Part shown: piece by piece, positions 44,502 through 54,014 of the stretch
Numbering within the stretch: position 1 is the first letter of the stretch
How the letters are laid out: each line of letters opens with the position of its first letter
Source: Eubacterium sp. MSJ-33
Lineage (GTDB): Bacteria > Bacillota > Clostridia > Lachnospirales > Lachnospiraceae
DNA: 64,000 bases
Reading direction: 5' to 3'
Assembly (NCBI RefSeq): GCF_022174665.1
Contig: NZ_CP076562.1
Coordinates: 560,001-624,000 of the forward strand
Notes under the pieces: generated by a model
Told to the model about the DNA's origin: nothing
What the model saw: only the letters and a program-made list of their open reading frames with translations
Database searches by the model: none
Made by a program: the position numbers and the translations under genes

Positions 44502-45311
44502 ATGAGTGAAGTGATTGTTGTTACATCTGGAAAAGGCGGCGTCGGTAAGACAACTACGACCGCAAATATAGGATATGCACTGGCAAAGCATGGCTTTGAG
44601 GTACTGTTGATTGATACGGATATCGGACTTCGAAATCTGGATGTTGTTATGGGCCTTGAAAACCGAATTGTCTACAATCTGGTTGATGTAATCGAAGGAA
44701 ACTGCCGTCATCAGCAGGCAATCATCCGGGACAAGCAGTGTGATACATTATCACTTCTGCCTGCCGCACAGACAAGAGATAAAACCGCTGTATCACCGGA
44801 ACAGATGGTCAAGTTGATTTCTCAGTTAAAGCCTGACTATGATTACATAATCATTGATTGTCCGGCCGGCATTGAGCAGGGGTTTAAAAACGCCATTGCC
44901 GCAGCCAAACGTGCCATCGTTGTAACGACACCGGAAGTATCCGCAATCCGTGACGCAGACCGAATCATCGGCATATTAAATGCAAATGAGATTCCACGCA
45001 TTGATCTGGTTGTAAACCGTGTTCGTTCTGATATGGTAAAACGGGGAGAGATGATGTCTGTGGAAGATGTCGTAGAAATTCTTGGTGTCAATCACATCGG
45101 AAGTGTCTATGATGATGAAAATATTGTTATTTCAAGCAATCGTGGTATTCCGATTGCAACCAGAAACTGCGCAGCAGGAAAAGCATATGAACACATTGCT
45201 CTGCGAATCTGCGGTCAGGATCTCGCAAAAGAAGAAAAACGAAGCCGACTATTCGGCTGGATAAAAAAGAAGGATAAAGATGTTCACAAGATTCAGTCTC
45301 AAAGACTATAA
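44502..45311 (+). CDS. minD: Septum site-determining ATPase MinD
   Basis: A 269-aa deviant Walker ATPase. SGKGGVGKTTTTANIG is the P-loop, DTDIGLRNLDVVMG and DCPAGIEQGF follow, and the tail SRLFGWIKKKDKD is the amphipathic membrane-targeting helix. It recruits MinC to the membrane. No minE follows; the next gene is rodA, which starts inside minD. Topological control therefore probably depends on DivIVA. Confidence 0.96.
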   Translation: MSEVIVVTSGKGGVGKTTTTANIGYALAKHGFEVLLIDTDIGLRNLDVVMGLENRIVYNLVDVIEGNCRHQQAIIRDKQCDTLSLLPAAQTRDKTAVSPEQMVKLISQLKPDYDYIIIDCPAGIEQGFKNAIAAAKRAIVVTTPEVSAIRDADRIIGILNANEIPRIDLVVNRVRSDMVKRGEMMSVEDVVEILGVNHIGSVYDDENIVISSNRGIPIATRNCAAGKAYEHIALRICGQDLAKEEKRSRLFGWIKKKDKDVHKIQSQRL

Positions 45312-46398
45312 TTTCAAATTACTGATTACTGTTATCATTGCAATGATTTGCGGTGTTGTTATGATTAACAGTGCCGACAGTTCATTTACTTTAAAACAAT
45401 GTATTGGTGTTGTTTTATCTGTCATCATCATGGTTGTTGTATCTTTATTTAACTATGATTTTGTCTGCCGGTTTTATCGTGCATTTTTTATTATCAATGC
45501 AATTATATTACTTTTGGTATTATTATTCGGTGTAGAGGTAAATTTTGCTAAAAGATGGCTTATGATCGGTGGAAGTGGCGGAATCCAGTTCCAGCCGTCT
45601 GAGTTTTCCAAGATCCTCATGATTTTATTTACGGCAACCTTTCTGGATAAACTCAAAGAAGATAAAAAAGTCAATACTTTAAAAGGTCTGTGTCTGTTTG
45701 CACTTCTTATTGGCTTTTCACTGGCACTGATTGTTTGTGAACCGGACCTGTCAACAACAATCTGTCTGGCCATGGTTCTTATCACGATGTTATATCTGGC
45801 AGGACTCAGTTATAAAATCATTGGAATTGCATTGCTTATATTTATCCCACTTGCCGGAAGCTTTCTATGGTATATCCAGCAACCGGACCAGCACTTATTG
45901 CGCCAATACCAGGTAAACAGAATTTTGCAGTTCGTCTATCCGGGACAGTATGGCTCTGATTATACGCAGCAAAATAATTCCGTTATGGCAATTGGTTCCG
46001 GACAGCTTAACGGAAAAGGCTTAAACACTTCAACGATTGCTACAGTCAAGGACGCAAATTTCATTTCCGAGCAGCAAACAGACTTTATTTTCTCTGTAAT
46101 CGGAGAGGAACTTGGTTTCATTGGAAGTGTAATAATTATTGCAATTCTACTGTTAATAGTGTTACAATGTATTCATGTAGCGAGAAATGCAAGAGATTCA
46201 AAAGGTATGCTGATTGCAGCAGGTATGGGCTGTCTGATTGCATATCAGACTTTCATCAATATTGCCGTAGCAACCGGTGTTATACCAAATACCGGCCTAC
46301 CGCTTCCGTTTATCAGTTATGGGCTCAGTTCGTTGCTCAGCATTTCGGCGGGAATCGGAGTTGTATTGAATATTAGTATGCAAAAAACAAGCTACTAG
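45280..46398 (+). CDS. rodA: SEDS-family glycosyltransferase RodA
   Basis: A 372-aa polytopic membrane protein with about ten hydrophobic segments. SEDS motifs: AKRWLMIGG, QFQPSEFSK, CEPDLSTT with the conserved Asp, and PNTGLPLPFISYGLSSLLS. It polymerises lipid II for side-wall growth with PBP2, encoded upstream. Its first 32 bases overlap minD; AAGGA lies 5 bases before the ATG. The assignment to RodA rather than FtsW rests on the mre-min cluster. Confidence 0.9.
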   Translation: MFTRFSLKDYNFKLLITVIIAMICGVVMINSADSSFTLKQCIGVVLSVIIMVVVSLFNYDFVCRFYRAFFIINAIILLLVLLFGVEVNFAKRWLMIGGSGGIQFQPSEFSKILMILFTATFLDKLKEDKKVNTLKGLCLFALLIGFSLALIVCEPDLSTTICLAMVLITMLYLAGLSYKIIGIALLIFIPLAGSFLWYIQQPDQHLLRQYQVNRILQFVYPGQYGSDYTQQNNSVMAIGSGQLNGKGLNTSTIATVKDANFISEQQTDFIFSVIGEELGFIGSVIIIAILLLIVLQCIHVARNARDSKGMLIAAGMGCLIAYQTFINIAVATGVIPNTGLPLPFISYGLSSLLSISAGIGVVLNISMQKTSY

Positions 46399-46432
46399 GG
46401 AAAACTATAATGTTACTTAAGGAGAACCGTAC

Positions 46433-46831
46433 ATGAACATCGGTTTAATCGCACATGATGCGAAGAAAAAATTAATGCAGAATTTCTGTATCGCTTATCG
46501 GGGGATTATGTCACATCATGAACTTTATGCCACCGGAACAACCGGACGTATGATTGAAGAGGTTACCAATCTGAATGTCCATAAGTTTCTTGCAGGGCAT
46601 ACCGGCGGAGAGCAGCAGCTCGGTGCTATGATTGAAAGTAATGATCTGGACATGATGATTTTTTTGCGCGACCCACAGACAAAGAAGAGCCACGATGTGG
46701 ATATCAATAACATTTTTTCTTTATGTGATATTCATAATATTCCACTTGCAACCAATCTGGCAACTGCGGAGCTTCTGATTAAAGCGCTGGATCGGGGCGA
46801 TCTGGATTGGCGCGAGCTTTTTAAGCATTAA
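46433..46831 (+). CDS. mgsA: Methylglyoxal synthase
   Basis: A 132-aa enzyme converting dihydroxyacetone phosphate into methylglyoxal and phosphate, relieving phosphate-limited glycolysis. LIAHDAKK, YATGTTG, AGHTGGEQQLGAMI with the phosphate-binding Gly run, DLDMMIFLRDP with the catalytic Asp region, and the NIPLATNLATAE tail are present. AAGGAG lies upstream. Its position after rodA is common in Lachnospiraceae (from memory). Confidence 0.95.
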   Translation: MNIGLIAHDAKKKLMQNFCIAYRGIMSHHELYATGTTGRMIEEVTNLNVHKFLAGHTGGEQQLGAMIESNDLDMMIFLRDPQTKKSHDVDINNIFSLCDIHNIPLATNLATAELLIKALDRGDLDWRELFKH

Positions 46832-46838
46832 TGAGATT

Positions 46839-47828
46839 ATGCATAGCAAATATTTAACAAGAAATTTAATAACACTTATACTTCTGGTGCTGTTTTGTTC
46901 GATTGTCTGTATTGTCAATAATCATGTAAAGGCGGCATATCCAAATTCAGATTCCGCCACTTATGTGATTGATGCATTGGTTCACCAGTCCGACAAAGTT
47001 GATTTCAAACAGGAAGATGCAATTGTTTATCCGGATGCAGATATACAGGCATCCTTATTTCCGGACAGCTATTATACATTGTTAATAGATGAGACTGATC
47101 AGACAGTACTTGCTGCAAAGAATACACATCAGCGCATGTATCCGGCCAGTATGACAAAAATGATGACGGCAATCGTTGTTGCTGACGCGATTGAAGCAGG
47201 CACGATTTCATTGGATGACATGGTGGAGATTACCCAGAACTATGACTTATCTGCGCAAGATGTTCCACCCAGCCAGTTACATCGTGGATATACGATCAGC
47301 GTCAAAAACCTCCTATATGGTCTTATGCTTGAATCGAACAATTATTATGCATTGTATTTAGCTGAGTATGTCGGCGGAACAGTTTCCGGCTTTTGCGACA
47401 TGATGAATGCAAAAGCCCAGCAGATTGGTGCTACGAATACACATTTTGTAAATCCGCATGGCTTAGATGATCCCAACCATTATTCTACTGCCTATGACAT
47501 GTACCTTATCATAAAAGAAGTCCACAGCCATCCGGTTCTCACAGACATAGATGGCTTTGATACATATACTTATTCGTACTATGATACAAATGGTCTAGAA
47601 ATCGAGACAGAATCGACAGCAACAAACCTGTTTATCACCGGTAATGTAGCTCTTCCGGCCACATTCCAGATTGAAGCGTGGAAAACAGGAACTACCAGTG
47701 GTGCCGGCAACTGTCTTGCCATGTATCTGACAAAAGGCGGTAAAGAATATGTAGTTGTCGCATCATCCGGCAAATCAAAAGAGGACTTATATGATTCAAT
47801 CATACGTTTATTATGTTTAACAGACTAA
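46839..47828 (+). CDS. D-alanyl-D-alanine carboxypeptidase (DacF/PBP5 type)
   Basis: A 329-aa low-molecular-weight PBP. A signal or anchor helix (residues 10-28) precedes the catalytic domain with PASMTKMMT (SxxK), ESNNYYALY (SxN) and EAWKTGTTSGAG (KTG). It trims the terminal D-Ala of peptidoglycan stem peptides. It lacks the C-terminal beta domain and amphipathic anchor of PBP5, so the N-terminal helix may hold it on the membrane. It follows mgsA by 7 bp. Confidence 0.92.
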   Translation: MHSKYLTRNLITLILLVLFCSIVCIVNNHVKAAYPNSDSATYVIDALVHQSDKVDFKQEDAIVYPDADIQASLFPDSYYTLLIDETDQTVLAAKNTHQRMYPASMTKMMTAIVVADAIEAGTISLDDMVEITQNYDLSAQDVPPSQLHRGYTISVKNLLYGLMLESNNYYALYLAEYVGGTVSGFCDMMNAKAQQIGATNTHFVNPHGLDDPNHYSTAYDMYLIIKEVHSHPVLTDIDGFDTYTYSYYDTNGLEIETESTATNLFITGNVALPATFQIEAWKTGTTSGAGNCLAMYLTKGGKEYVVVASSGKSKEDLYDSIIRLLCLTD

Positions 47829-47840
47829 GGAGGACATGAC

Positions 47841-48260
47841 ATGCTGGAATTAATTATTGGAGCAAAAGGTAACGGTAAAACAAGGAAGATGGTAGAAAGA
47901 GCCAATAACGAAAGCAAACGTTCAAGCGGTTCAATTATTTATATTGATAAGAGCAACAAGCATATGTACGAGCTTTCCAATATTATTCGTCTTGTGAATC
48001 TTCATGAGTACGATATCCAGACTCCGGATGCTTTTATGGGGTTTATTCAGGGATTGATCTCTTCAAACCACAATCTGACACACATTTTTTTGGATAACTT
48101 TATGATGATGTGTAATATTGAAGCAGATGAATTAGAATCTGCACTGAATGAGATTGATAAGATTTCTGAAAAATATAATGTTACATTTGTTATCAGTACA
48201 GCAGTGGAAGAATCCATGTTACCAGCAAATTATGTCGGAAATGTTGTCTGCAAGCTATAA
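47841..48260 (+). CDS. Small P-loop protein of unknown function
   Basis: A 139-aa protein with a Walker A motif at the very start (GAKGNGKTRK) and a hydrophobic strand ending in Asp (THIFLDNF) that could be Walker B. No other AAA or kinase signature is seen; databases sometimes label such short proteins ATPase or twitching motility related. Nucleotide binding is likely; function unknown. AAGGAGG precedes the start and it lies between the carboxypeptidase and the HlyD-like gene, a division and envelope context. Confidence 0.65.
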   Translation: MLELIIGAKGNGKTRKMVERANNESKRSSGSIIYIDKSNKHMYELSNIIRLVNLHEYDIQTPDAFMGFIQGLISSNHNLTHIFLDNFMMMCNIEADELESALNEIDKISEKYNVTFVISTAVEESMLPANYVGNVVCKL

Positions 48261-48296
48261 GTAATATACAATAACAGATATATATCAGGTAATACT

Positions 48297-49682
48297 ATGA
48301 AACAGCAAAACCAACAACGTATTATACAACTGAATAAAGAAATCCGCGCAAACGCTGCAACTATTGTAATTGCAGCGGTTTTGCTGTATGTAGTTATCAG
48401 TGTGTTTATGTCTCTTGGGAAAAAAACAGTTCCGATCTACCAGGTATGTAAAGGGGATGTCAGCAATAATTTTACATTGCAAGGACTTGCAATCCGCGAT
48501 GAAGTGATTGTAAATACATCTGCCTCCGGCTATATCTGTTACTACATATCCGATGGTGAAAAAGTAAAAAAGAATTCTACTGTTTGCACGATTGATCAGA
48601 CCGGTGAAATCTATAACACACCACAGGAAAATAACGATTCATATAACAACATTTTGTCAAATGAAGACTATAAAAATATCCGATCTCTGATTTCATCCTA
48701 CAAATTATCCTACAGCGATGTAACCTTTTATAATGCATACAGTTTCGAAACAAATGCCAATAACCGGGTATTTGAATTGACCAATGAATCAAAAATGCAG
48801 CAGAGTGGTACATCCGGCAACAGTATTTCTGCCGTTCATGCACCGGACAGTGGACTTGTCACTTATTATATTGATGGATATGAGAATTATCAGATTTCAG
48901 AGAATATTCATGCCTCCGACTTTGATAAAGCCGGCTACGATAAAACGGCAATGAAATCCGGTGATTACGCAGAAGCCGGCAACACAGTTGTGAAGATTAT
49001 TCCATCGGAACAGTGGAATATTGTTGCACCGTTGACAGAAGAGCAGGTTTCCGAATTAGATGGTCGGTCTTATGTTACATTCCGCATCAACAATTCCAGT
49101 TTCAAGATTACGATGCCTTTTACAATTATACAAGGAACTGATGGAAAGTACATCAACATTGCAATTGATAAATACCTTTCCAATTTTTTATCGGAACGTT
49201 TTGTGAATGTAGAAATTATTCAGTCAGATGAGAGTGGTTTGAAGATTCCTTCATCCGCACTTGTAGAAAAAGGTGTCTACAAAATTCCTATCGGATATCT
49301 GTCTTCAAACATCAATGCCTCGAACGAAAACAGGCTCCAGATACAGAGGATAGATACGAACGGAAATCAATCCATCCAGCAGATACGTCCGATTATCTAT
49401 ATGATTGATGATAAATACGCCTATATCGATCCGGAAGGAATCGAAGATTCTGATGTATTAATGAATGTCAATACGAACAACACAATTGCAGCATCCCTCC
49501 TGGAGTTAGAACCTCTTACCGGTGTATATTTTGCCAATCAGGGAATTGCAGAATTCCGAAGAGTTACTATTATAAAAACAATCGATGAATTTGTTCTGAT
49601 TAAAGGAGATGAAGAGTTAAAAGCTTATGACAATATTATACTTGACTCCGATAGTGTCTCCGAAAATCAGCTCATATATTAA
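48297..49682 (+). CDS. HlyD-like membrane fusion protein
   Basis: A 461-aa protein with one transmembrane helix (about residues 20-42) and a large extracytoplasmic part. SASGYICYYISDGEKVKKNSTVC is a biotinyl-lipoyl-like half domain typical of periplasmic adaptor proteins; the rest is beta-rich. No ABC transporter or outer membrane partner is adjacent, and the gene is followed by ylmE and sepF, so a role in division or envelope assembly is more likely than export. Similar proteins precede ylmE in other Lachnospiraceae as far as I recall. Confidence 0.65.
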   Translation: MKQQNQQRIIQLNKEIRANAATIVIAAVLLYVVISVFMSLGKKTVPIYQVCKGDVSNNFTLQGLAIRDEVIVNTSASGYICYYISDGEKVKKNSTVCTIDQTGEIYNTPQENNDSYNNILSNEDYKNIRSLISSYKLSYSDVTFYNAYSFETNANNRVFELTNESKMQQSGTSGNSISAVHAPDSGLVTYYIDGYENYQISENIHASDFDKAGYDKTAMKSGDYAEAGNTVVKIIPSEQWNIVAPLTEEQVSELDGRSYVTFRINNSSFKITMPFTIIQGTDGKYINIAIDKYLSNFLSERFVNVEIIQSDESGLKIPSSALVEKGVYKIPIGYLSSNINASNENRLQIQRIDTNGNQSIQQIRPIIYMIDDKYAYIDPEGIEDSDVLMNVNTNNTIAASLLELEPLTGVYFANQGIAEFRRVTIIKTIDEFVLIKGDEELKAYDNIILDSDSVSENQLIY

Positions 49683-49707
49683 ATAATCAGGAAAGGTCTT
49701 GATAAAA

Positions 49708-50400
49708 ATGCTATACGAAAATTATGAAAAAGTTGTTGAAAATGTAAAAAAAGCCTGTGAACGTTCCGGACGTAATTTTCAAGATGTCACGATCATCGCA
49801 GTGAGCAAAACAAAACCATTATCCGATGTGGAAGAGCTTCTTGCACATGGAATAACCGAATTTGGTGAAAACAAAGTACAGGAGATGGTTGACAAATACG
49901 AACATGTATCAAAACCCGTAAACTGGCATTTAATCGGCCACCTTCAAACAAACAAAGTAAAATATATTGTAGATAAAGCATGTCTGATTCACAGTGTGGA
50001 CTCTGTTCATCTTGCAAAAGAGATTGAAAAAGAAGCAGCAAAGAAAGATGTTGTCGTAAAGGTGCTTATTGAAGTCAATATTGCTCAGGAAGAAAGCAAA
50101 TTCGGTATTCGAGAAGATGAAGTATACTCTCTGATTGATGCAATCAAGGATATGCCGCATGTACATGTGATGGGGCTCATGACAATTGCTCCTTTTGTGG
50201 ATAATCCTGAAGAAAATCGTGTTTATTTCCGCAAAATGCATCAATTATTGCTTGACATAAAATCCAAATGCATTGATAATGTTGACATGAATGTTTTATC
50301 AATGGGAATGACCAATGATTATGAAATTGCCGTCGAAGAAGGTGCTACGATGATTCGTGTCGGAACCGCCATATTCGGTGCGCGAAATTATAACATATAG
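49708..50400 (+). CDS. PLP homeostasis protein YggS/YlmE
   Basis: A 230-aa alanine-racemase-fold PLP-binding protein. AVSKTKP carries the Lys for PLP, followed by FGENKVQEM, WHLIGHLQTNKVKY and SMGMTNDYEIAVEEGATMIRVG. It buffers PLP in the cytoplasm and has no clear catalytic role. The ATG at 49708 is preferred to an in-frame TTG at 49699. It sits directly before sepF, as ylmE does in B. subtilis. Confidence 0.93.
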   Translation: MLYENYEKVVENVKKACERSGRNFQDVTIIAVSKTKPLSDVEELLAHGITEFGENKVQEMVDKYEHVSKPVNWHLIGHLQTNKVKYIVDKACLIHSVDSVHLAKEIEKEAAKKDVVVKVLIEVNIAQEESKFGIREDEVYSLIDAIKDMPHVHVMGLMTIAPFVDNPEENRVYFRKMHQLLLDIKSKCIDNVDMNVLSMGMTNDYEIAVEEGATMIRVGTAIFGARNYNI

Positions 50401-50416
50401 TAAGGAGAATAAGGTT

Positions 50417-51040
50417 ATGGCAAAGGATGCAGGTAAAAAGAGTTTTCTTGATTTTTTTAAAGTCAAAAACATAGATGATGATGACGACGAATTCGATGAT
50501 GATCTGTTTGACGAAGATGATTACGATGACGATGATGACGACTATGATGATGTACAACCATCCCGTGTAAAATCAAAATCATCTTTCGGTAAGACAACCG
50601 CTCGTTCAGCTGCTTCATCCAAATACGAAGCAGCCACACAGCAGCCTACAGCTTCCCATAAAAGTCAGGCTGTAAGTTCATCAAGCGGAAAACTTGTAGA
50701 TTTTAAGGACTCACAAAGACAGTCCTATAGTCGCAGCTCTGATTTCCGCAGCCGAAGTGAAGTATTTGTAATCAAGCCACAGGAAACCGATGAAGCACAA
50801 TCTGTAATTGATTTTCTGCGTGCAAATAAAACAATTGTGATAAATATAGAGGGATTGGATGTCTCTGTTGCACAACGTATAATCGATTATGTCGGTGGTG
50901 CCTGCTATGCAATGGGTGGATCTCTAAATGTTGTATCTTCTAATATATTTATTGCCACACCACAGGATATTGAAGTATCCGGAGATTTGAGAGAGGAACT
51001 GGTTAGTCAGGACGCCCTGACACCATACGTACAATACTAA
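50417..51040 (+). CDS. sepF: Cell division protein SepF
   Basis: A 207-aa SepF that tethers FtsZ to the membrane and bundles it. The C-terminal SepF (DUF552) domain is clear: VFVIKPQETDEAQSVIDF, IVINIEGLDVSVAQRIIDYV and GGSLNVVSSNIFIATP. The N-terminal KKSFLDFFKV is the amphipathic membrane helix; a very acidic run (residues 19-46, mostly Asp) and a Ser-rich linker follow. AAGGAG precedes the ATG at 50417. The acidic run is longer than in Bacilli. Confidence 0.95.
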   Translation: MAKDAGKKSFLDFFKVKNIDDDDDEFDDDLFDEDDYDDDDDDYDDVQPSRVKSKSSFGKTTARSAASSKYEAATQQPTASHKSQAVSSSSGKLVDFKDSQRQSYSRSSDFRSRSEVFVIKPQETDEAQSVIDFLRANKTIVINIEGLDVSVAQRIIDYVGGACYAMGGSLNVVSSNIFIATPQDIEVSGDLREELVSQDALTPYVQY

Positions 51041-51061
51041 ACGAATAGGGGGGTTGAAAAG

Positions 51062-52273
51062 TTGCTTACACCAGTTGATATTCAACAGAAAAAATTTCAT
51101 GTCGGATTGGGTTACGACAAGAAAGATGTAAACACATTTTTTGACAGTGTTTCAGAAAGCTATGAGGATTTGTATCGTTCGAATGCGGAGTTAAAAGAGA
51201 AGGTCTCCATATTAAATGATACATTGCAGAATTATCGTTCCAAAGAATCGCATCTTGAAAAAAGTTTAAAACGTGCGGAGAAGGATACTGTAGAAACAAT
51301 TTCCAATGCTACCAAAGAGGCAAAAGGGATTCTTCGAGATGCAAAGATTCAGGCAAATAATATTGTCGCAGACGCAGAGAAACGCTTAGAGCGCCTGGAA
51401 GACGAAATAGCATTATTAGAGGCCAAATACACCGCGTACAAATCAAATTTCTGTTCTCTGATTCAAAAACAGTTTGAGTTTTTAGGTGAACAGGATTTCG
51501 ATCCATCTTCCATGATTGATGATCGCGCCTGGGCGTTAATGGGTGGTGAAGAAAAACAGACCTCTTCATCTGTATCGGATGGATTCGGTGCTTACACAGG
51601 TGATCCACAAATGCGTGATGAATCTACATTAGGTGGTTTCGGCAGTGGTGATACAACCAGCACAAGTGCGGTCTATACACAGAGTTTAAGTGCCGGTGAG
51701 AATTTCGTAGATCCTTTCAAACCGAAGGATCAGAAGGATTATAATCCATTTGATGCAAAAAATAAGAATACAGAAGAGAAAAAATCCACTTTAAAAGTAG
51801 CTAATTCTGCTGAAGAACGTAAAAAGATGAAGCGTGCAACTGTCGGTAGTTCTGAAGCTGCGGCTGCTATGCAAAAAGCAAAAGAAGCAGCTCAAGCAAA
51901 GCCGGAATCAAAACCACAAACAAAACCGGATATAAAACCGGAACCTGCTTCACGTTCTGAAGTAAAACAAGAATCAAAGCATAAAGCTGTAGCACCTGAG
52001 GTAAAACAAGAGCAAAATACGGAACCTGTAGTATCTGAAGTAAAACCAGAGTCAAAACCGGAACCTGAGAAAAAAGTGGAATCAGTAGATGAGATTCCGA
52101 CTATTTTATCTCATTTATCAGAATCTACGGATGATAAAGATGATACAATTGCTGAGGATCATACAGAAAGTATCGAAGGTGAGGTAGAAGAAAAGAAAAA
52201 CGGTCCAGCACTCATCGGAGAAGGTGACGACGAGGACACTGAAACCGATAATGACGGTTTTGAATTTATCTAA
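51062..52273 (+). CDS. divIVA: DivIVA-family protein (second, long paralogue)
   Basis: A 403-aa DivIVA. The N-terminal lipid-binding domain (LTPVDIQQKKFHVGLGYDKKDVNTFF) leads into a coiled coil to about residue 135, a Ser/Gly/Thr-rich segment, a K-P-E-rich low-complexity region (about 275-345) and an acidic tail ending NDGFEFI. It starts with TTG at 51062 behind a strong GGGGGG Shine-Dalgarno, with no in-frame ATG nearby. The location right after sepF matches the classical divIVA. The tail resembles that of the shorter paralogue at 1944. Confidence 0.9.
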   Translation: MLTPVDIQQKKFHVGLGYDKKDVNTFFDSVSESYEDLYRSNAELKEKVSILNDTLQNYRSKESHLEKSLKRAEKDTVETISNATKEAKGILRDAKIQANNIVADAEKRLERLEDEIALLEAKYTAYKSNFCSLIQKQFEFLGEQDFDPSSMIDDRAWALMGGEEKQTSSSVSDGFGAYTGDPQMRDESTLGGFGSGDTTSTSAVYTQSLSAGENFVDPFKPKDQKDYNPFDAKNKNTEEKKSTLKVANSAEERKKMKRATVGSSEAAAAMQKAKEAAQAKPESKPQTKPDIKPEPASRSEVKQESKHKAVAPEVKQEQNTEPVVSEVKPESKPEPEKKVESVDEIPTILSHLSESTDDKDDTIAEDHTESIEGEVEEKKNGPALIGEGDDEDTETDNDGFEFI

Positions 52274-52309
52274 TCAAATATCGTATTACATACAGAAAGA
52301 AGAGTTACC

Positions 52310-53425
52310 ATGAAGAATTTAACTGTACATCTTGATGATAAGCCAATCTATGATATCGTTTATGAAGAAGGCTTTGATGCCCTTTCCGATATGATTCAGA
52401 AACTTGGCTACAGTAACCGTAAGATCTGTGTGGTATCCGAAAGTCATGTAGCATCCTTATATTTGGATGCTATATTGCTTTCTATCAAAGATGCCTGCAC
52501 ATATACAACCTCCTTTGTTTTTCCAGAAGGGGAAGCAAGTAAGAATCTCGATGTTGTTCGAAATCTATACACGCATTTAATTGAAGAGAAATTTGACCGC
52601 AACGATGTATTAATTGCACTCGGCGGTGGAGTCGTAGGAGATCTGACCGGATATGCAGCCGCCACCTATCTGCGGGGAATTGATTTTATACAGATTCCAA
52701 CCAGTCTTTTATCCCAGGTTGATTCCAGCATTGGCGGAAAAACCGGTGTGGATTTTGATTCTTATAAAAATATGGTTGGTGCATTCCATATGCCTAAACT
52801 TGTGTATATGAATCTATCTGTTCTGAAAACGCTCTCAAACCGACAGTTTTGTTCTGGTATGGGTGAAATCATCAAACATGGGCTCATAAAAAACGCACCA
52901 TATTTTACATGGTTAAAGGAAAACGAATCAAAGATTGCATCTCTTGATCTTCAAACAGTCGGAGAGATGATCTATGAGAGTAATATCGTCAAGAAAAATG
53001 TTGTAGAGAATGATCCAACAGAAAAAGGAGAGCGTGCACTTCTTAATTTTGGACATACACTCGGACATGCTATCGAAAAATACATGAACTTTGAATTTCT
53101 TCATGGAGAATGCGTCTTTATCGGATGTGCTCTGGCAAGTATTATTTCTTATAAAAAAGGGAATATTACCGAAGCAGAGCTGCGTGATATATTACACAGC
53201 ATGAAACCATATCATGTACCGAAGTTACCAGCAGATGCTGATTTGAAGAAAATTATCTCCTATACCAAAAACGACAAAAAAGCTATTGGTGGAAAAATTA
53301 AATTTATTTTATTAGAGACAGTCGGTCACGCTTATATCGATATGGATGTAAGCGATGAAGACATGCTTCTTGCATTAAAAGAATTACAGGAACGATATCA
53401 AGATGAATACGAAACAAAAAATTAA
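52310..53425 (+). CDS. aroB: 3-dehydroquinate synthase
   Basis: A 371-aa NAD- and metal-dependent enzyme of the shikimate pathway that cyclises DAHP to 3-dehydroquinate. FPEGEASKN, GGGVVGDLTGYAAATYLRG, PTSLLSQVDSSIGGKTGV, MGEIIKHGLI and NFGHTLGHAIE carry the NAD and metal ligands. It is inserted between divIVA and lspA, where ylm genes usually lie; its 3' end overlaps lspA by 23 nt. Confidence 0.96.
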   Translation: MKNLTVHLDDKPIYDIVYEEGFDALSDMIQKLGYSNRKICVVSESHVASLYLDAILLSIKDACTYTTSFVFPEGEASKNLDVVRNLYTHLIEEKFDRNDVLIALGGGVVGDLTGYAAATYLRGIDFIQIPTSLLSQVDSSIGGKTGVDFDSYKNMVGAFHMPKLVYMNLSVLKTLSNRQFCSGMGEIIKHGLIKNAPYFTWLKENESKIASLDLQTVGEMIYESNIVKKNVVENDPTEKGERALLNFGHTLGHAIEKYMNFEFLHGECVFIGCALASIISYKKGNITEAELRDILHSMKPYHVPKLPADADLKKIISYTKNDKKAIGGKIKFILLETVGHAYIDMDVSDEDMLLALKELQERYQDEYETKN

Positions 53426-53993
53426 AATTTATATAATACCGATACTCTGCATTGGCTTGCTGGTTGCATTTGATCAGGTTACAAAGCTTATGGTACGTGG
53501 CTCCTTTGCTCTACATGAATCCCGTCCGCTGATTCAAAATGTATTCCATCTGACATACATTCAAAACACAGGAATTGCCTGGGGAATGTTTAAAAATGGC
53601 AGAATTATATTTCTGATTCTGACGATTGCTATATTACTTGTCTGTGCTTGCGTCTATGCAAAACTACCACAGAGCAAACGATTTTTGCCATTGCGCATCT
53701 GTCTGGTAGTCCTTGTGTCCGGAGCCATCGGAAACATGATTGATCGCATCTATCTGCATTACGTAGTAGATTTCTTCGATTTCCGGTTAATCAATTTCCC
53801 GATTTTCAATGTTGCAGACATCTATGTAACTGTCAGTATGATCGTATTGATTCTGCTGTGTGCATTTTACTACCACGATCATGAGATTGATGCATTATTT
53901 TCTAAATCAGAGTCTAAAACATCCCATCACGAGCAAGAAGATGGGAACGATACTTTTGTAGAAACCGACTCAGATTCAAAAAAGACAACATAA
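53403..53993 (+). CDS. lspA: Lipoprotein signal peptidase (SPase II)
   Basis: A 196-aa aspartic membrane protease with four transmembrane helices. It cuts the signal peptide of lipid-modified prolipoproteins. Conserved blocks: VAFDQVTKLMV, IQNTGIAWGMF, SGAIGNMIDRIY and VVDFFDF with a catalytic Asp, FNVADIYV with the other. A C-terminal charged extension of about 30 residues (SESKTSHHEQEDGND) is unusual. It begins inside aroB with AGGA upstream. Confidence 0.95.
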   Translation: MNTKQKIKIYIIPILCIGLLVAFDQVTKLMVRGSFALHESRPLIQNVFHLTYIQNTGIAWGMFKNGRIIFLILTIAILLVCACVYAKLPQSKRFLPLRICLVVLVSGAIGNMIDRIYLHYVVDFFDFRLINFPIFNVADIYVTVSMIVLILLCAFYYHDHEIDALFSKSESKTSHHEQEDGNDTFVETDSDSKKTT

Positions 53994-54014
53994 AAAAGAT
54001 TAAGATAATATATA

